A DNA stretch of 64,000 bases from Streptomyces filamentosus. GTDB taxonomy: Bacteria; Actinomycetota; Actinomycetes; Streptomycetales; Streptomycetaceae. The notes below the pieces were generated by a model. The model was not told the origin of the DNA. It saw only the letters and a program-made list of their open reading frames with translations, and ran no database searches. A program made the translations under genes and the position numbers. Of this stretch, positions 32,927 through 41,106 are shown one piece after another. Location of the stretch: NCBI RefSeq assembly GCF_014654895.1, contig NZ_BNBE01000001.1, positions 2,356,001 through 2,420,000 of the forward strand. Direction: 5' to 3'. Position 1 is the first letter of the stretch. Each line of letters begins with the position of its first letter.

Positions 32927-35200
32927 TCATTCCCCTCCGGCCGGGAGCGAACTGCCGCCCGGCTCATCCTCGTCGTTCTCGTCCCCGTCGGGCAGGATGA
33001 ACAAGTTCCTCTTGCGGTAGCTGGCGCCCAGCGGGGGCGGCAGCGCGGGTCGGGCTGGCCCGGCTTCTTCTCTGCGTCGGCGACGCTCGGCGTCCAGGCT
33101 CTCCTCGGCCCTGCGTGCCTGCTCCGGCCAGTGCAGGTGGACGACGGTGTCTCCTGCCGCCCGGGCGGCAGGCTCCTGCTCGGCCTGCGGAGCCGGACGA
33201 TCGGCGGCAGCGGTGTTGGCCTGGATGACGTCGCGGGCGTATTCGGTGCGCTGGGACTTCTTCAGGCGCGTCGGCCAGTGCGCGACAGGTGTGTGCAGGC
33301 CGATCATGTCGAGGAGAAGCGGCAGGAGCTCGGCGTCCGTCTTCGGTTTCAGTCCCGCCTTCTGTGCCCGCTGCAAGAGGTCGCGCACCCGCGCGTCGCC
33401 GAAGGCCGGCGTCCTGCCCTCCGGCGGGAGTCCTGTCCAGCGCAGCGGGTGCCAAGCGTGGGTGAGCGGGTCCTGGAAGAACACGGTGCGGCGGTCACGG
33501 GGCTCGCGGTGGACGATCCACTGCCCTTTACGTCTGCCACCACGGGTGGACCGCTGGTCACGGTAGGGATCCAGAGCCGGGCCGTCGTACCAGAGCCCAC
33601 GGATCTTCACCCCACGGCGGCCGTGGATCTTCGTCACCGAGTGCTGCGGCAGCAACTGGTAGTAGAGCTCGGGCGAAGGGATCTCCATCGCGAAGCCACC
33701 CTGGGCGAACGAGGCCGCGAAGAGCGAGTTCGGGCTGTGGTCACCGCCCGGGTCCCAGCTCGGCGCACACTCGCCCAGGCGACGCTGTTGCCACACCTTC
33801 ACGATCCACGTCGCGATCACGTGCTCCATCTGCCCGATGGTCCACGTCGCGTCGCCCTCCGGATCGGCCCCACGATCGGCGGAATCGACCCCGGTGTAGC
33901 CCAGCAGGTGCTCGAACAGCAGAGACCGGATGCTGCCGAAGGCCCTCTCCACCACCTGCTTGTCCGTGGGACGCAGAACCCTGGAGGGAAGGATGTTGCA
34001 GCCGAGCACGCGCTGGACATCGACGAGATGGTGGTTGCGGTAGACCGACCCGTGGTCAGTGGTCACGGTCTCCGGGGCGAAGAACGGCAACCCGGCGACC
34101 TCATGCCCGGCGAACTCGGCGACCACGGCGGCAGGCAGCCCCGGATAGGGCCACTCCATCTCCTCGCCCCAGTCCTCCCGCATCGGCAGCGGCAGCATCA
34201 CGTCCCGCAGCAGCATCGCCACGTCCACCGAGGTGTCGGAGACCAAGGTGAGGCGGAAGGCGCACAGCGAGTGCGTGTAGACGTCCATGGCGAGAGTCAG
34301 ATGGACCTTCACCGGATCGCCGAACACACCCTCACGGACCATGACGGGCAGCACCGTGCTGTCCAGCGCCACCACCTGCCCGGGGCGGTGGACCACCACA
34401 TGACCAGCCTTGGTGGGCAGTTGGGCCGAGCGCTCATAGCGCTGACGTGCCCCGCTCGGGCCGAACCACTCCTTCCAGACCCTCAGCAGGGTGTGATAGC
34501 CCGGGACCGCGGTGTCCGGACCGAAGGTCTCCCGTACGTACTGGTGGATCATGGCCTCGCGGGTGCGGCCGTCCACCCGGGAGCGGTGCAGCGTCTCCGC
34601 CCGCACCGCGAAGATCGCCTCCCGGACCTCCTCGCTGATGCTCGGATGCCCGCCGCTCTCCCGCAGCCATCGGTCGTCCGCGCAGCCGATCAGCCCGAAG
34701 CGGCTGCGGTTCTTCTCCCAGCGGATCAGCGTGCGGTAGCCCACCTCCGCGAGGCCCAGTAGCTTCGCCTCCTCACGGTTCAGGGCTTTGAGCTCGGCGA
34801 CCTTCGCCAGTCGCCGCTCGGTCAGCGTGGTCGTCGCCGGGTCGTATTCGGGCTTCGGTTCCCCCGGACCCGGCCGCAGCGGGTCACCGCTGCGGAACCC
34901 CGTCTTCACTTCCAGCAGATGAGCCATGCGCAGCTCGGCCAGCCGGCGCCTGTCCGGCTTCAGGTCCCCCACCGATGCGGGCTGCCGGCCACGGCCCGCC
35001 CCCGAGCCCGTCGTGCGGGACGAAGGACGGCAGTGCTGGTGATTGGCCAGGAACCGGAACGTCAAGCGCTGCCGTGAACCGTCGGGTCCCACCAACTGAA
35101 CCCGCCCGATATGGGGTTCACGTCGTTCGACGATCCATTCGACGTCATCGAGCACCACCCCGGCACCCACGGACAGGTCCAGCGCGCGAGCGGTACTCAC
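32927..35200 (-). CDS. tnsB: TnsB-like DDE transposase
   Basis: 757-aa Mu/TnsB-type integrase. The catalytic triad is Asp280 (VVALDS), Asp382 (TTDHGS) and Glu419 (QVVERAFGS), with a spacing typical of DD(35)E. An N-terminal helix-turn-helix region (about 120-245) should bind the GTGACAA sites. The C-terminal tail is disordered and basic, as in TnsB proteins that contact TnsC. The GTG at 35200 overlaps the tnsA stop (GTGA). It cuts the 3' ends and joins them to the target; with TnsA it gives cut-and-paste movement. Confidence 0.95.
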   Translation of the reverse strand: MSTARALDLSVGAGVVLDDVEWIVERREPHIGRVQLVGPDGSRQRLTFRFLANHQHCRPSSRTTGSGAGRGRQPASVGDLKPDRRRLAELRMAHLLEVKTGFRSGDPLRPGPGEPKPEYDPATTTLTERRLAKVAELKALNREEAKLLGLAEVGYRTLIRWEKNRSRFGLIGCADDRWLRESGGHPSISEEVREAIFAVRAETLHRSRVDGRTREAMIHQYVRETFGPDTAVPGYHTLLRVWKEWFGPSGARQRYERSAQLPTKAGHVVVHRPGQVVALDSTVLPVMVREGVFGDPVKVHLTLAMDVYTHSLCAFRLTLVSDTSVDVAMLLRDVMLPLPMREDWGEEMEWPYPGLPAAVVAEFAGHEVAGLPFFAPETVTTDHGSVYRNHHLVDVQRVLGCNILPSRVLRPTDKQVVERAFGSIRSLLFEHLLGYTGVDSADRGADPEGDATWTIGQMEHVIATWIVKVWQQRRLGECAPSWDPGGDHSPNSLFAASFAQGGFAMEIPSPELYYQLLPQHSVTKIHGRRGVKIRGLWYDGPALDPYRDQRSTRGGRRKGQWIVHREPRDRRTVFFQDPLTHAWHPLRWTGLPPEGRTPAFGDARVRDLLQRAQKAGLKPKTDAELLPLLLDMIGLHTPVAHWPTRLKKSQRTEYARDVIQANTAAADRPAPQAEQEPAARAAGDTVVHLHWPEQARRAEESLDAERRRRREEAGPARPALPPPLGASYRKRNLFILPDGDENDEDEPGGSSLPAGGE

Positions 35201-36060
35201 GACGACTCCGATCCGAGAACGACCGTGGAACGGTCCCCGAGAGGCCGGCCCAGATCGATGCCGACGCGGCGGTGCCACAGCAGATGCAGCAGATGGGCCC
35301 GGGCAACCGGCTCGACCGCGCTTCCCGCCGCGATCTCCCCGAAGGTCATCGCCGCACCGGCTCCGGCGAGCAGGCCCGGCCGGACACCCAGCGGGTCCGT
35401 GAGCGGTCGGCGCCTGGCCGACATCGCGTCCACCGCCATCAGGACGTGCGGCTTCCACCGTGCAGCCACCGTGTAGTGCCAGCCGCATGCCAACGCGGCC
35501 TCGGCCGCCGCTGCGAAGGACTCCCGGTCCTCGTCACCGATCAGGTCAGCGGGGCGGACGTCGATCAACCAGATGCCCAGGCGGCTTACTACAAGGAAGT
35601 CGGGGGTGTGCCTGCGCCATCCGTCGGCTGTACGGAACTTCAGCCGAAGCGGCTGTGAGAGGACCTCGACCACGCCGCCGACAAAATCCAGGACCAGCAG
35701 CAGACCGGCTTCCTCCAGGCTCTCGAAGCCATGCAGGCAGCCGGTACTGACCATGTACTCAAGGCCGGGACGATGACGCTGATCGCGCCGCCAGGTGAAT
35801 CCCCGCATCGGCCCCAGCCTGGTGACCGGAACGGCTGCCAGATCAGCCACCGCGCTTGTGACCTCACCCCCGGCGTACCGCCAGGTAGCCGTCCACCGCC
35901 GCGTCCAGCCCTCGTCCAGGTCGAGCGCATGACGCCCCGAGCCGAGGGAGACCGGCACGAGCAGGTCGTCCCACCTGCACGCATGCGACCAAAGGGGCTC
36001 GTACGCCGCACCGTCGGCCGTCCGGGCGTGTACCCCGCCAGATCCTTGAACCTCCGCCAC
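35197..36060 (-). CDS. tnsA: TnsA-like endonuclease
   Basis: 287-aa TnsA-type nuclease that cleaves the 5' ends during cut-and-paste transposition. The restriction-fold signature is visible: an acidic residue in GFESLEEAGLLLVLDFVGG (about 112-130), the Q-P motif VLSQPLRLKF, Asp154 in HTPDFLV and IWLIDVRP (Asp167, Arg169 where the family often has Lys). Start at GTG 36060 is the first GTG in frame; only a TTG lies further up (36129), inside the end sites. The RBS is weak, so the start is uncertain. It overlaps tnsB. Confidence 0.88.
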   Translation of the reverse strand: MAEVQGSGGVHARTADGAAYEPLWSHACRWDDLLVPVSLGSGRHALDLDEGWTRRWTATWRYAGGEVTSAVADLAAVPVTRLGPMRGFTWRRDQRHRPGLEYMVSTGCLHGFESLEEAGLLLVLDFVGGVVEVLSQPLRLKFRTADGWRRHTPDFLVVSRLGIWLIDVRPADLIGDEDRESFAAAAEAALACGWHYTVAARWKPHVLMAVDAMSARRRPLTDPLGVRPGLLAGAGAAMTFGEIAAGSAVEPVARAHLLHLLWHRRVGIDLGRPLGDRSTVVLGSESS

Positions 36061-36111
36061 GTCTCCAGGGAAGCGAAGCCCGGCGCACGCTGTAGGCGAT
36101 CTTCGGTACTG

Positions 36112-36243
36112 GTGACAACAAGACCGCAAACGATCTCAGCGTGACAAGAATCCTGCACTTCCAGTGACAACAATCCCGCTCACGCCGTCGCAGGGGCCGA
36201 CGTCGGGGCGACTCCCATGTGACAACCACCGTGCTCAGTCACA
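36112..36243. repeat. Tn7-like right end
   Basis: GTGACAA copies at 36112, 36141, 36164 and 36219, ending ...GCTCAGTCACA at 36243, followed by TCCCG. It resembles the multi-site right end of Tn7-type elements. Unlike the left end, it has a noncoding stretch of about 180 bp before tnsA. Confidence 0.92.
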
Positions 36244-36261
36244 TCCCGGTACGGTGGCGAT

Positions 36262-36699
36262 GTGACCCGTGACACGCCGATACCGCTCGACGACCTCCGG
36301 CGCCTGCGCAGGGCCCGGGACCGGATGGACCGGGAGTACGCGCAGCCGCTGGACGTGGCGGCGCTGGCGCAGACCGCCCTGATGTCCGCGGGGCACTTCG
36401 CCCGCAGCTTCCGCGCGGCCTTCGGGGAGACGCCGTACGGCTACCTCATGACCCGCCGGATCGAGCGCGCCAAGGCGCTGCTGCGGCGCGGGGACCTGTC
36501 GGTGACCGACGTCTGCATGGAGGTGGGGTGTACGTCGCTGGGCTCGTTCAGCTCGCGCTTCACCCAGCTGGTCGGCGAGACGCCGAGCGCCTACCGGGCC
36601 CGGGAGCACGGCGCCGACGCGGCCCTCCCCGCCTGCGTCGCCAAGGTCGTCACGCGGCCGGTCAGGAACGGAGAAGCGCGGCCGGGCGGCGCTCCCTAG
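36262..36699 (+). CDS. AraC family transcriptional regulator
   Basis: 145-aa single-domain AraC regulator. The two HTH motifs are seen in VAALAQTALMSAGHFARSFRAAFGETPYGYLMTRRIERAKALL and LSVTDVCMEVGCTSLGSFSSRFTQLVGETPSAYR. No sensing domain is present. GTG start. The Tn7-like right end finishes 18 bases upstream, so the promoter used before insertion is now elsewhere, and expression may depend on the element. It is 9 bp upstream of a VOC gene, which it may control. Confidence 0.9.
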   Translation: MTRDTPIPLDDLRRLRRARDRMDREYAQPLDVAALAQTALMSAGHFARSFRAAFGETPYGYLMTRRIERAKALLRRGDLSVTDVCMEVGCTSLGSFSSRFTQLVGETPSAYRAREHGADAALPACVAKVVTRPVRNGEARPGGAP

Positions 36700-36708
36700 C
36701 GTGGAGCC

Positions 36709-37116
36709 ATGGACATCAACCTGCACCAGTGCTTCCTCGCCGTCGACGACCACGAGGCCGCCCTCGGCTTCTACCGCGACGCGCTCGGCTTCGAGGTCCG
36801 CAAGGACGTGGACTTCGGCGGCATGCGCTGGGTGACCCTCGGGTCGCCCGCCCAGCCGGACGTCGAGATCGTCCTCGAACCGCCGCTGGCCGACCCGAAC
36901 GCCACCGACGAGGACCGCAAGGCCGTCACCGAGCTCCTCGCCAAGGGACTGCTGCGCGGCGTCAACCTCCGCACCGCCGACGTCGACGCCGCCTTCGAGA
37001 AGGTCCGCGCGACGGGCGCCGACGTCCTCCAGGAGCCGGTGGACCAGCCGTACGGCGTCCGCGACTGCGCCTTCCGCGACCCGGCCGGCAACATGATCCG
37101 GATCGCCCAGGCGTAG
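36709..37116 (+). CDS. VOC (glyoxalase/bleomycin-resistance) family protein
   Basis: 135-aa two-module VOC protein. The pattern LHQCFLAVDDHEAALGFYRDALGFEVRKD...EIVLEPP and the final DCAFRDPAGNMIRIAQA give the metal/ligand positions of the family. Such dimeric proteins include dioxygenases and resistance proteins; the exact reaction cannot be read. It is co-transcribed with the AraC gene, a common pairing. Confidence 0.85.
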   Translation: MDINLHQCFLAVDDHEAALGFYRDALGFEVRKDVDFGGMRWVTLGSPAQPDVEIVLEPPLADPNATDEDRKAVTELLAKGLLRGVNLRTADVDAAFEKVRATGADVLQEPVDQPYGVRDCAFRDPAGNMIRIAQA

Positions 37117-37193
37117 GCCCCGACCCGGGCGCCCCCCGCTTCGTCCGCTTCCGGACCGTCCGGAACGGATCGATCCTGGCTACCCTGGGACCC

Positions 37194-37679
37194 ATGACCG
37201 CCATGACGCCCCGCCGCAGCGAGCCCGACCTCTCCTATCTCCTCGACCACACCGGTCACGTCCTGCGCACCCGCATGGCGGCGGAACTCGGGGAGATCGG
37301 GCTGACCGCCCGGATGCACTGCGTCCTCGTCCACGCCCTGGAGGAGGAGCGCACGCAGGCGCAGCTGGCGGAGATCGGGGACATGGACAAGACGACGATG
37401 GTCGTCACCGTCGACGCCCTGGAGAAGGCCGGACTCGCCGAGCGGCGGCCGTCGAGCACGGACCGGCGGGCGCGGATCATCGCCGTCACCGAGGCGGGCG
37501 CGCGGGTCGCCGCGGAGAGCCGCCGGATCGTCGACGGCGTCCACGCGGCCGCCCTCGGCTCGCTCCCCGAAGAGGAGCGGGAGGTGCTGGTCAGGGCGCT
37601 GGGGCGACTGGCCGACGACCACCTGAAGACCCCCGTCGAGGGCGCGGGGACCGCCCGCCGGGCGCGTCAGAAGAACTGA
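37194..37679 (+). CDS. MarR family transcriptional regulator
   Basis: 161-aa MarR repressor. The winged helix (about 45-105) shows LTARMHCVLVHALEEERTQAQLAEIGDMDKTTMVVTVDALEKAGLAERRPSSTDRRARIIAVTEAG. It is dimeric in the family, usually controlling an adjacent exporter. The downstream MFS gene is in the same orientation after a gap with A-rich promoter DNA and a hairpin at its RBS, so the pair is likely a regulator-efflux unit. Confidence 0.9.
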   Translation: MTAMTPRRSEPDLSYLLDHTGHVLRTRMAAELGEIGLTARMHCVLVHALEEERTQAQLAEIGDMDKTTMVVTVDALEKAGLAERRPSSTDRRARIIAVTEAGARVAAESRRIVDGVHAAALGSLPEEEREVLVRALGRLADDHLKTPVEGAGTARRARQKN

Positions 37680-37719
37680 CGCCCCCCTCACCAGGACTGA
37701 CACCCCTCCCCCACCCCAA

Positions 37720-37796
37720 ACTAAGTTCCGTAAAAAATAGTCTGCAACAAAACCTTCTGCTAGCGTCTCTCCTGTCGCCTCCACCGACAGGAGAGA
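37720..37796 (+). promoter_or_regulatory. Promoter gap and RBS hairpin of the MFS exporter
   Basis: An A/T-rich stretch (about 37720-37756) unlike its surroundings is a probable promoter with MarR site. At 37766-37777 and 37785-37796 a perfect 12-bp stem (TCTCTCCTGTCG with its complement, 7-base loop) includes the GGAGAG RBS in the right arm, 4-9 bases before the ATG at 37801. Confidence 0.7.
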
Positions 37797-37800
37797 TCCC

Positions 37801-39249
37801 ATGCGTGCCCCCGCCCCCGCCCCCGCCCACTCCCCCTCCCGCTCCCTCGCGCTCGCCGTCCTGGCCGGCGCCATGCTCATGACCGTCCTCGACGGCAGCA
37901 TCGTCACCGTCGCCATGCCCGCCATGCAGACCTCCCTCGGCTTCACCCCGGCCGGGCTGAGCTGGGTCGTCAACGCCTACCTGATCGCCTTCGGCGCCCT
38001 CCTGCTGCTCGCCGGACGGCTCGGGGACCTCATCGGCCGGCGGCGGATGTTCCTCGCCGGGACCGCCGTCTTCACCGGCGCCTCCCTCCTCGCCGCCGTC
38101 GCCGCCTCCCCCGGCCTCCTGATCGCCGCCCGCTTCCTCCAGGGCGCCGGCAGCGCGATGTCCTCCGCCGTCGGCCTCGGCATCCTCGTCACGCTCTTCA
38201 CCGAACCCCGCGAACGGGCCCGCGCCATCGCGGTGTTCAGCTTCACCGGCGCCGCGGGCGCCTCCCTCGGCCAGGTCCTCGGCGGACTGCTCACCGACGC
38301 CCTCTCCTGGCACTGGATCTTCTTCATCAATCTGCCGATCGGCGCCGCCACCCTCGCCCTCGCCGTCCGCGCCCTCCCCGCCGACCGGGGCCTCGGACTG
38401 CGCGCCGGAGCCGACGCCCTCGGCGCGCTGCTCGTCACCGCGGGCCTGACCACCGGCATCTACGCGGTCGTGCGGATCCAGGAGCACGGTGCGGCCTCCG
38501 TCCACACCCTGGGCCTCGGGGCGCTCTCGCTCGCCCTGCTCGCCGGCTTCCTGGTCCGCCAGCGGCGGGCGGCCACGCCCCTGATGCCGCTGCGGATCCT
38601 GCGCTCCCGCGCGGTCGCGGGCGCCAACCTCGTCCAACTGCTCATGGTCGCCGCCCTGTTCGCCTTCCAGATCCTGGTCGCCCTCTACCTCCAGCAGGTC
38701 CGGGGGTACGACGCCACCGCGACCGGCCTCGCCATGCTGCCCGCCGCCCTGGTCATCGGCGCCGTCTCGCTCGGCGGCGCGGCCCGGCTCATCGCCCGCT
38801 TCGGCGAGCGCGCGGTGCTGCTCACCGGGATCACCCTGCTGATCGGGGTGCTCGGCCTGCTGACCCGGCTGCCGGTGCACGCCTCGTACGCCGTCGACCT
38901 GCTGCCGGTGATGCTGCTCGCCGCCGGTTTCGGCCTCGCGCTGCCCGCCCTCACCGCGCTCGGCATGTCGGGCGCCGACGAGGCCGACGCGGGGCTGGCC
39001 TCCGGGCTCTTCAACACCACGCAGCAGATCGGCATGGCGCTCGGCGTCGCCGTCCTCTCCACCCTGGCCGCCGCCCGCACCGAGGCGCTGGACGCGGCGG
39101 GACGGAGCGCCGCCGAGGCGCTGACCGGCGGCTACCGGCTGGCCTTCGCGGCCGGCACGGGGCTCCTCGTCGCCGCCCTCGCGGTCGCGGCGATCGTACT
39201 GCGGACCCCGGCGAAGGCCGCGAACACCGAGGTGGCGATCGCGGCCTGA
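37801..39249 (+). CDS. DHA2/EmrB-type MFS efflux transporter
   Basis: 482-aa multidrug-type transporter with fourteen predicted membrane helices. Motifs: LDGSIVTVAMPAMQTSLGF near the start, GRLGDLIGRRRMFLAG (loop 2-3), and WHWIFFINLPIGAA typical of EmrB/QacA proteins. Drug or metabolite efflux energised by protons is likely. Upstream MarR and the hairpin at its RBS suggest tight control. The 3' end is convergent with a TetR-type gene. Confidence 0.92.
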   Translation: MRAPAPAPAHSPSRSLALAVLAGAMLMTVLDGSIVTVAMPAMQTSLGFTPAGLSWVVNAYLIAFGALLLLAGRLGDLIGRRRMFLAGTAVFTGASLLAAVAASPGLLIAARFLQGAGSAMSSAVGLGILVTLFTEPRERARAIAVFSFTGAAGASLGQVLGGLLTDALSWHWIFFINLPIGAATLALAVRALPADRGLGLRAGADALGALLVTAGLTTGIYAVVRIQEHGAASVHTLGLGALSLALLAGFLVRQRRAATPLMPLRILRSRAVAGANLVQLLMVAALFAFQILVALYLQQVRGYDATATGLAMLPAALVIGAVSLGGAARLIARFGERAVLLTGITLLIGVLGLLTRLPVHASYAVDLLPVMLLAAGFGLALPALTALGMSGADEADAGLASGLFNTTQQIGMALGVAVLSTLAAARTEALDAAGRSAAEALTGGYRLAFAAGTGLLVAALAVAAIVLRTPAKAANTEVAIAA

Positions 39250-39256
39250 CGGAAGA

Positions 39257-40045
39257 TCAGGAAGCGCGGCCCTCCACGAGGGCCGCGACGCCGTCCAGGA
39301 TCCGGGCCAGGCCGAAGCGGAACTCGTCGGCGGGGTCGTCCGCCCGGTCCAAGACCCCCGAGTCGATCACCCCGGCCACCTGCGGGTAGACGGCGGGGTC
39401 GACGAGGCGCCGCAGGGTGCCGCTGTACCGGCGCATGGCCTCCTCGGGGGCGTCGCCGCTCCCGGCCACCGCCTCCCCCAGCTCGACGGCGAGCAGGGCG
39501 TCGTTCTTCACGAAGCCGCCCACCAGCATCACGATGCCCAGCCGGGCACCGACGTCCAGGCCGGTGCCGTCGAGGGCGACCAGCGCCTGCTCCCACCAGG
39601 CCACCGCGTTCGGCGTGGCGGGCGGGCCCGAGACGGGGATCCGCAGCAGCCACATGTGCCGCAGGTACACCCCGCGCATGGACCAGGCCCAGCGTTCCAG
39701 CCCCTCGCGCCAGCCGACCTCGGGGCCGAACGGGTCGGGGGGCGTGCCCGTCGCGGCCTCCTGCATGAGCACGTACAGCTCGTTCTTGGCGGAGACGTAG
39801 CGGTAGAGGGACATCGTCGAGACGCCCAGTTCCTTGGCGACCCGCCCCATGGAGACGGCGGCGAGCCCCTCCGCCGAGGCCAGGTCCACGGCCGCGGCGA
39901 CGATCCGGTCCAGGCTGAGGCCGGGCTTCGGCCCCTTGGAGGGGCGCTCGCGCAGCCCCCAGGCGACCTCGACGGCGGCCGGCAGGAACGAGCCGCCCTC
40001 CCCCCGGGCAGCCGTCTCCCGCTTCCGGTCCTTCTCGCCCGCCAT
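39257..40045 (-). CDS. TetR family regulator
   Basis: 262-aa TetR repressor with a longer N-terminal extension. The HTH (about residues 45-90) reads LDRIVAAAVDLASAEGLAAVSMGRVAKELGVSTMSLYRYVSAKNELY. The C-terminal TetR_C domain has LRIPVSGPPATPNAVAWWEQAL, as in regulators of drug transporters. The ATG at 40045 has GGAGG upstream. It is divergent from the ABC pair, with two perfect palindromes in the gap, so it presumably represses that operon and itself. Confidence 0.9.
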   Translation of the reverse strand: MAGEKDRKRETAARGEGGSFLPAAVEVAWGLRERPSKGPKPGLSLDRIVAAAVDLASAEGLAAVSMGRVAKELGVSTMSLYRYVSAKNELYVLMQEAATGTPPDPFGPEVGWREGLERWAWSMRGVYLRHMWLLRIPVSGPPATPNAVAWWEQALVALDGTGLDVGARLGIVMLVGGFVKNDALLAVELGEAVAGSGDAPEEAMRRYSGTLRRLVDPAVYPQVAGVIDSGVLDRADDPADEFRFGLARILDGVAALVEGRAS

Positions 40046-40090
40046 CCGCGCCGCCTCCTGAGCTCGCCCGCTTGACGCCCATCCTAGTAA

Positions 40091-40127
40091 TGCGTAACCC
40101 TTACGCAATAACGCGTATGGCATACGC
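40091..40127. promoter_or_regulatory. Twin palindromic operators between tetR and the ABC operon
   Basis: TGCGTAA-CCC-TTACGCA (40091-40107) and GCGTATG-G-CATACGC (40113-40127) are perfect 7-bp dyads. Their centres lie about 21 bp apart. The half-site GCGTA is shared. Likely TetR-dimer binding sites covering both divergent promoters. Confidence 0.85.
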
Positions 40128-40161
40128 AGTACGCCGCCGAGCGCGACCGAAGGGGACACCC

Positions 40162-41106
40162 ATGCCTCCCGCCATCGAGACCACCGGCCTGACCAAGACC
40201 TACGGCACCACCCGCGTGCTCGACTCCCTCGACCTCCGCGTCGAGACCGGCACCGTCTTCGCCCTCCTCGGCCCCAACGGCGCCGGGAAGACCACCACCG
40301 TCCGCGTCCTCGCCACCCTCGCCGCCCCCGACGCCGGGCACGCCCGCGTGGCCGGGCACGACGTCGTCGCCGAACGCGCCGCCGTCCGCCGCGCCATCAG
40401 CCTCACCGGCCAGTACGCCGCCGTCGACGAGACCCTCACCGGCGCCGAGAACCTCCGCCTCACCGCCCGCCTCTCCGGCCTCTCCCGGAAGGCCGCCGCC
40501 CGCCGCGCCGACGAACTCCTCGAACGCTTCCGGCTCACCGACGCCCGGAACCGGCAGACGAAGACGTACTCCGGCGGCATGCGCCGCCGCCTCGACCTCG
40601 CCGCCGGCCTCGTCCGCGACCCCGGCACCACCCGGGTCGTCTTCCTCGACGAACCCACCACCGGCCTCGACCCGCGCAGCCGGAACGAACTCTGGGACGT
40701 CGTCCGCGAGTTGTCCGGACACGGCACCACCGTCTTCCTCACCACCCAGTACCTGGAGGAGGCCGACCGGCTCGCCCACCGCATCGCCGTCCTCGGCAGC
40801 GGCCGCACCCTCGCCGAGGGCACCCCGGCCGAACTGAAGACCCGTTACGCCGGGCACCGCCTCGACCTCGTGGCCCGCGACCGGCAGGCGTACCTCCGCC
40901 TCGCCCCGCACGCCACCACCCACGACCCCGACGCCCTCGCCCTCGGCGTCCCCACCGACGGCAGCGCCGCCCACGTCCGCGCCCTGCTCGACGAACTCGA
41001 CCCGCACCGCGCCGACATCGACCGCTTCGCGCTGCACGGCGCGACCCTCGACGACGTCTTCCTCCACCTGACGGGCCCCGCCGCGAAGGAACCGAGCCAT
41101 GTCTGA
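40162..41106 (+). CDS. DrrA-like ABC transporter ATPase
   Basis: 314-aa ABC ATPase of the daunorubicin-resistance type. Walker A is LLGPNGAGKTTTV, the signature TYSGGMRRRLDLAAGLV, Walker B VVFLDEPTTGLDPRSR, and the C-terminal DrrA extension has LDELDPHRADIDRFALHGATLDDVFLHLTG. It exports a drug or lipid-like substrate with the downstream permease. An ATG overlap of 8 bases links the two genes. Control by the divergent TetR protein is likely. Confidence 0.93.
   Translation: MPPAIETTGLTKTYGTTRVLDSLDLRVETGTVFALLGPNGAGKTTTVRVLATLAAPDAGHARVAGHDVVAERAAVRRAISLTGQYAAVDETLTGAENLRLTARLSGLSRKAAARRADELLERFRLTDARNRQTKTYSGGMRRRLDLAAGLVRDPGTTRVVFLDEPTTGLDPRSRNELWDVVRELSGHGTTVFLTTQYLEEADRLAHRIAVLGSGRTLAEGTPAELKTRYAGHRLDLVARDRQAYLRLAPHATTHDPDALALGVPTDGSAAHVRALLDELDPHRADIDRFALHGATLDDVFLHLTGPAAKEPSHV

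Larger units (their letters stand above)
26243..36243. mobile_element. Complete Tn7-like transposon (tnsABC, two tniQ, sigma-factor cargo)
   Basis: 10,001 bp. The ends are TGT...ACA with 25-bp terminal inverted repeats (one mismatch), and the flanks carry a perfect 5-bp direct duplication TCCCG (26238-26242 and 36244-36248). GTGACAA sites number two at the left and four at the right, like the asymmetric Tn7 TnsB sites. The machinery runs tnsA-tnsB-tnsC-tniQ from the right end with coupled starts; another tniQ lies at the left end. Cargo is a sigma factor, a CU044_5270-like protein and an I36 inhibitor. GC seems lower than the host. No CRISPR array or Cas gene is in it. Confidence 0.95.

Noticed and set aside
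36061..36129. TTG start for tnsA at 36129
   Set aside because: It would place coding within the transposase binding sites, and TTG lacks a good RBS; GTG 36060 is preferred.
26243..36243. Possible CRISPR-associated transposon
   Set aside because: No repeat-spacer array or cas gene was found in or beside the element.
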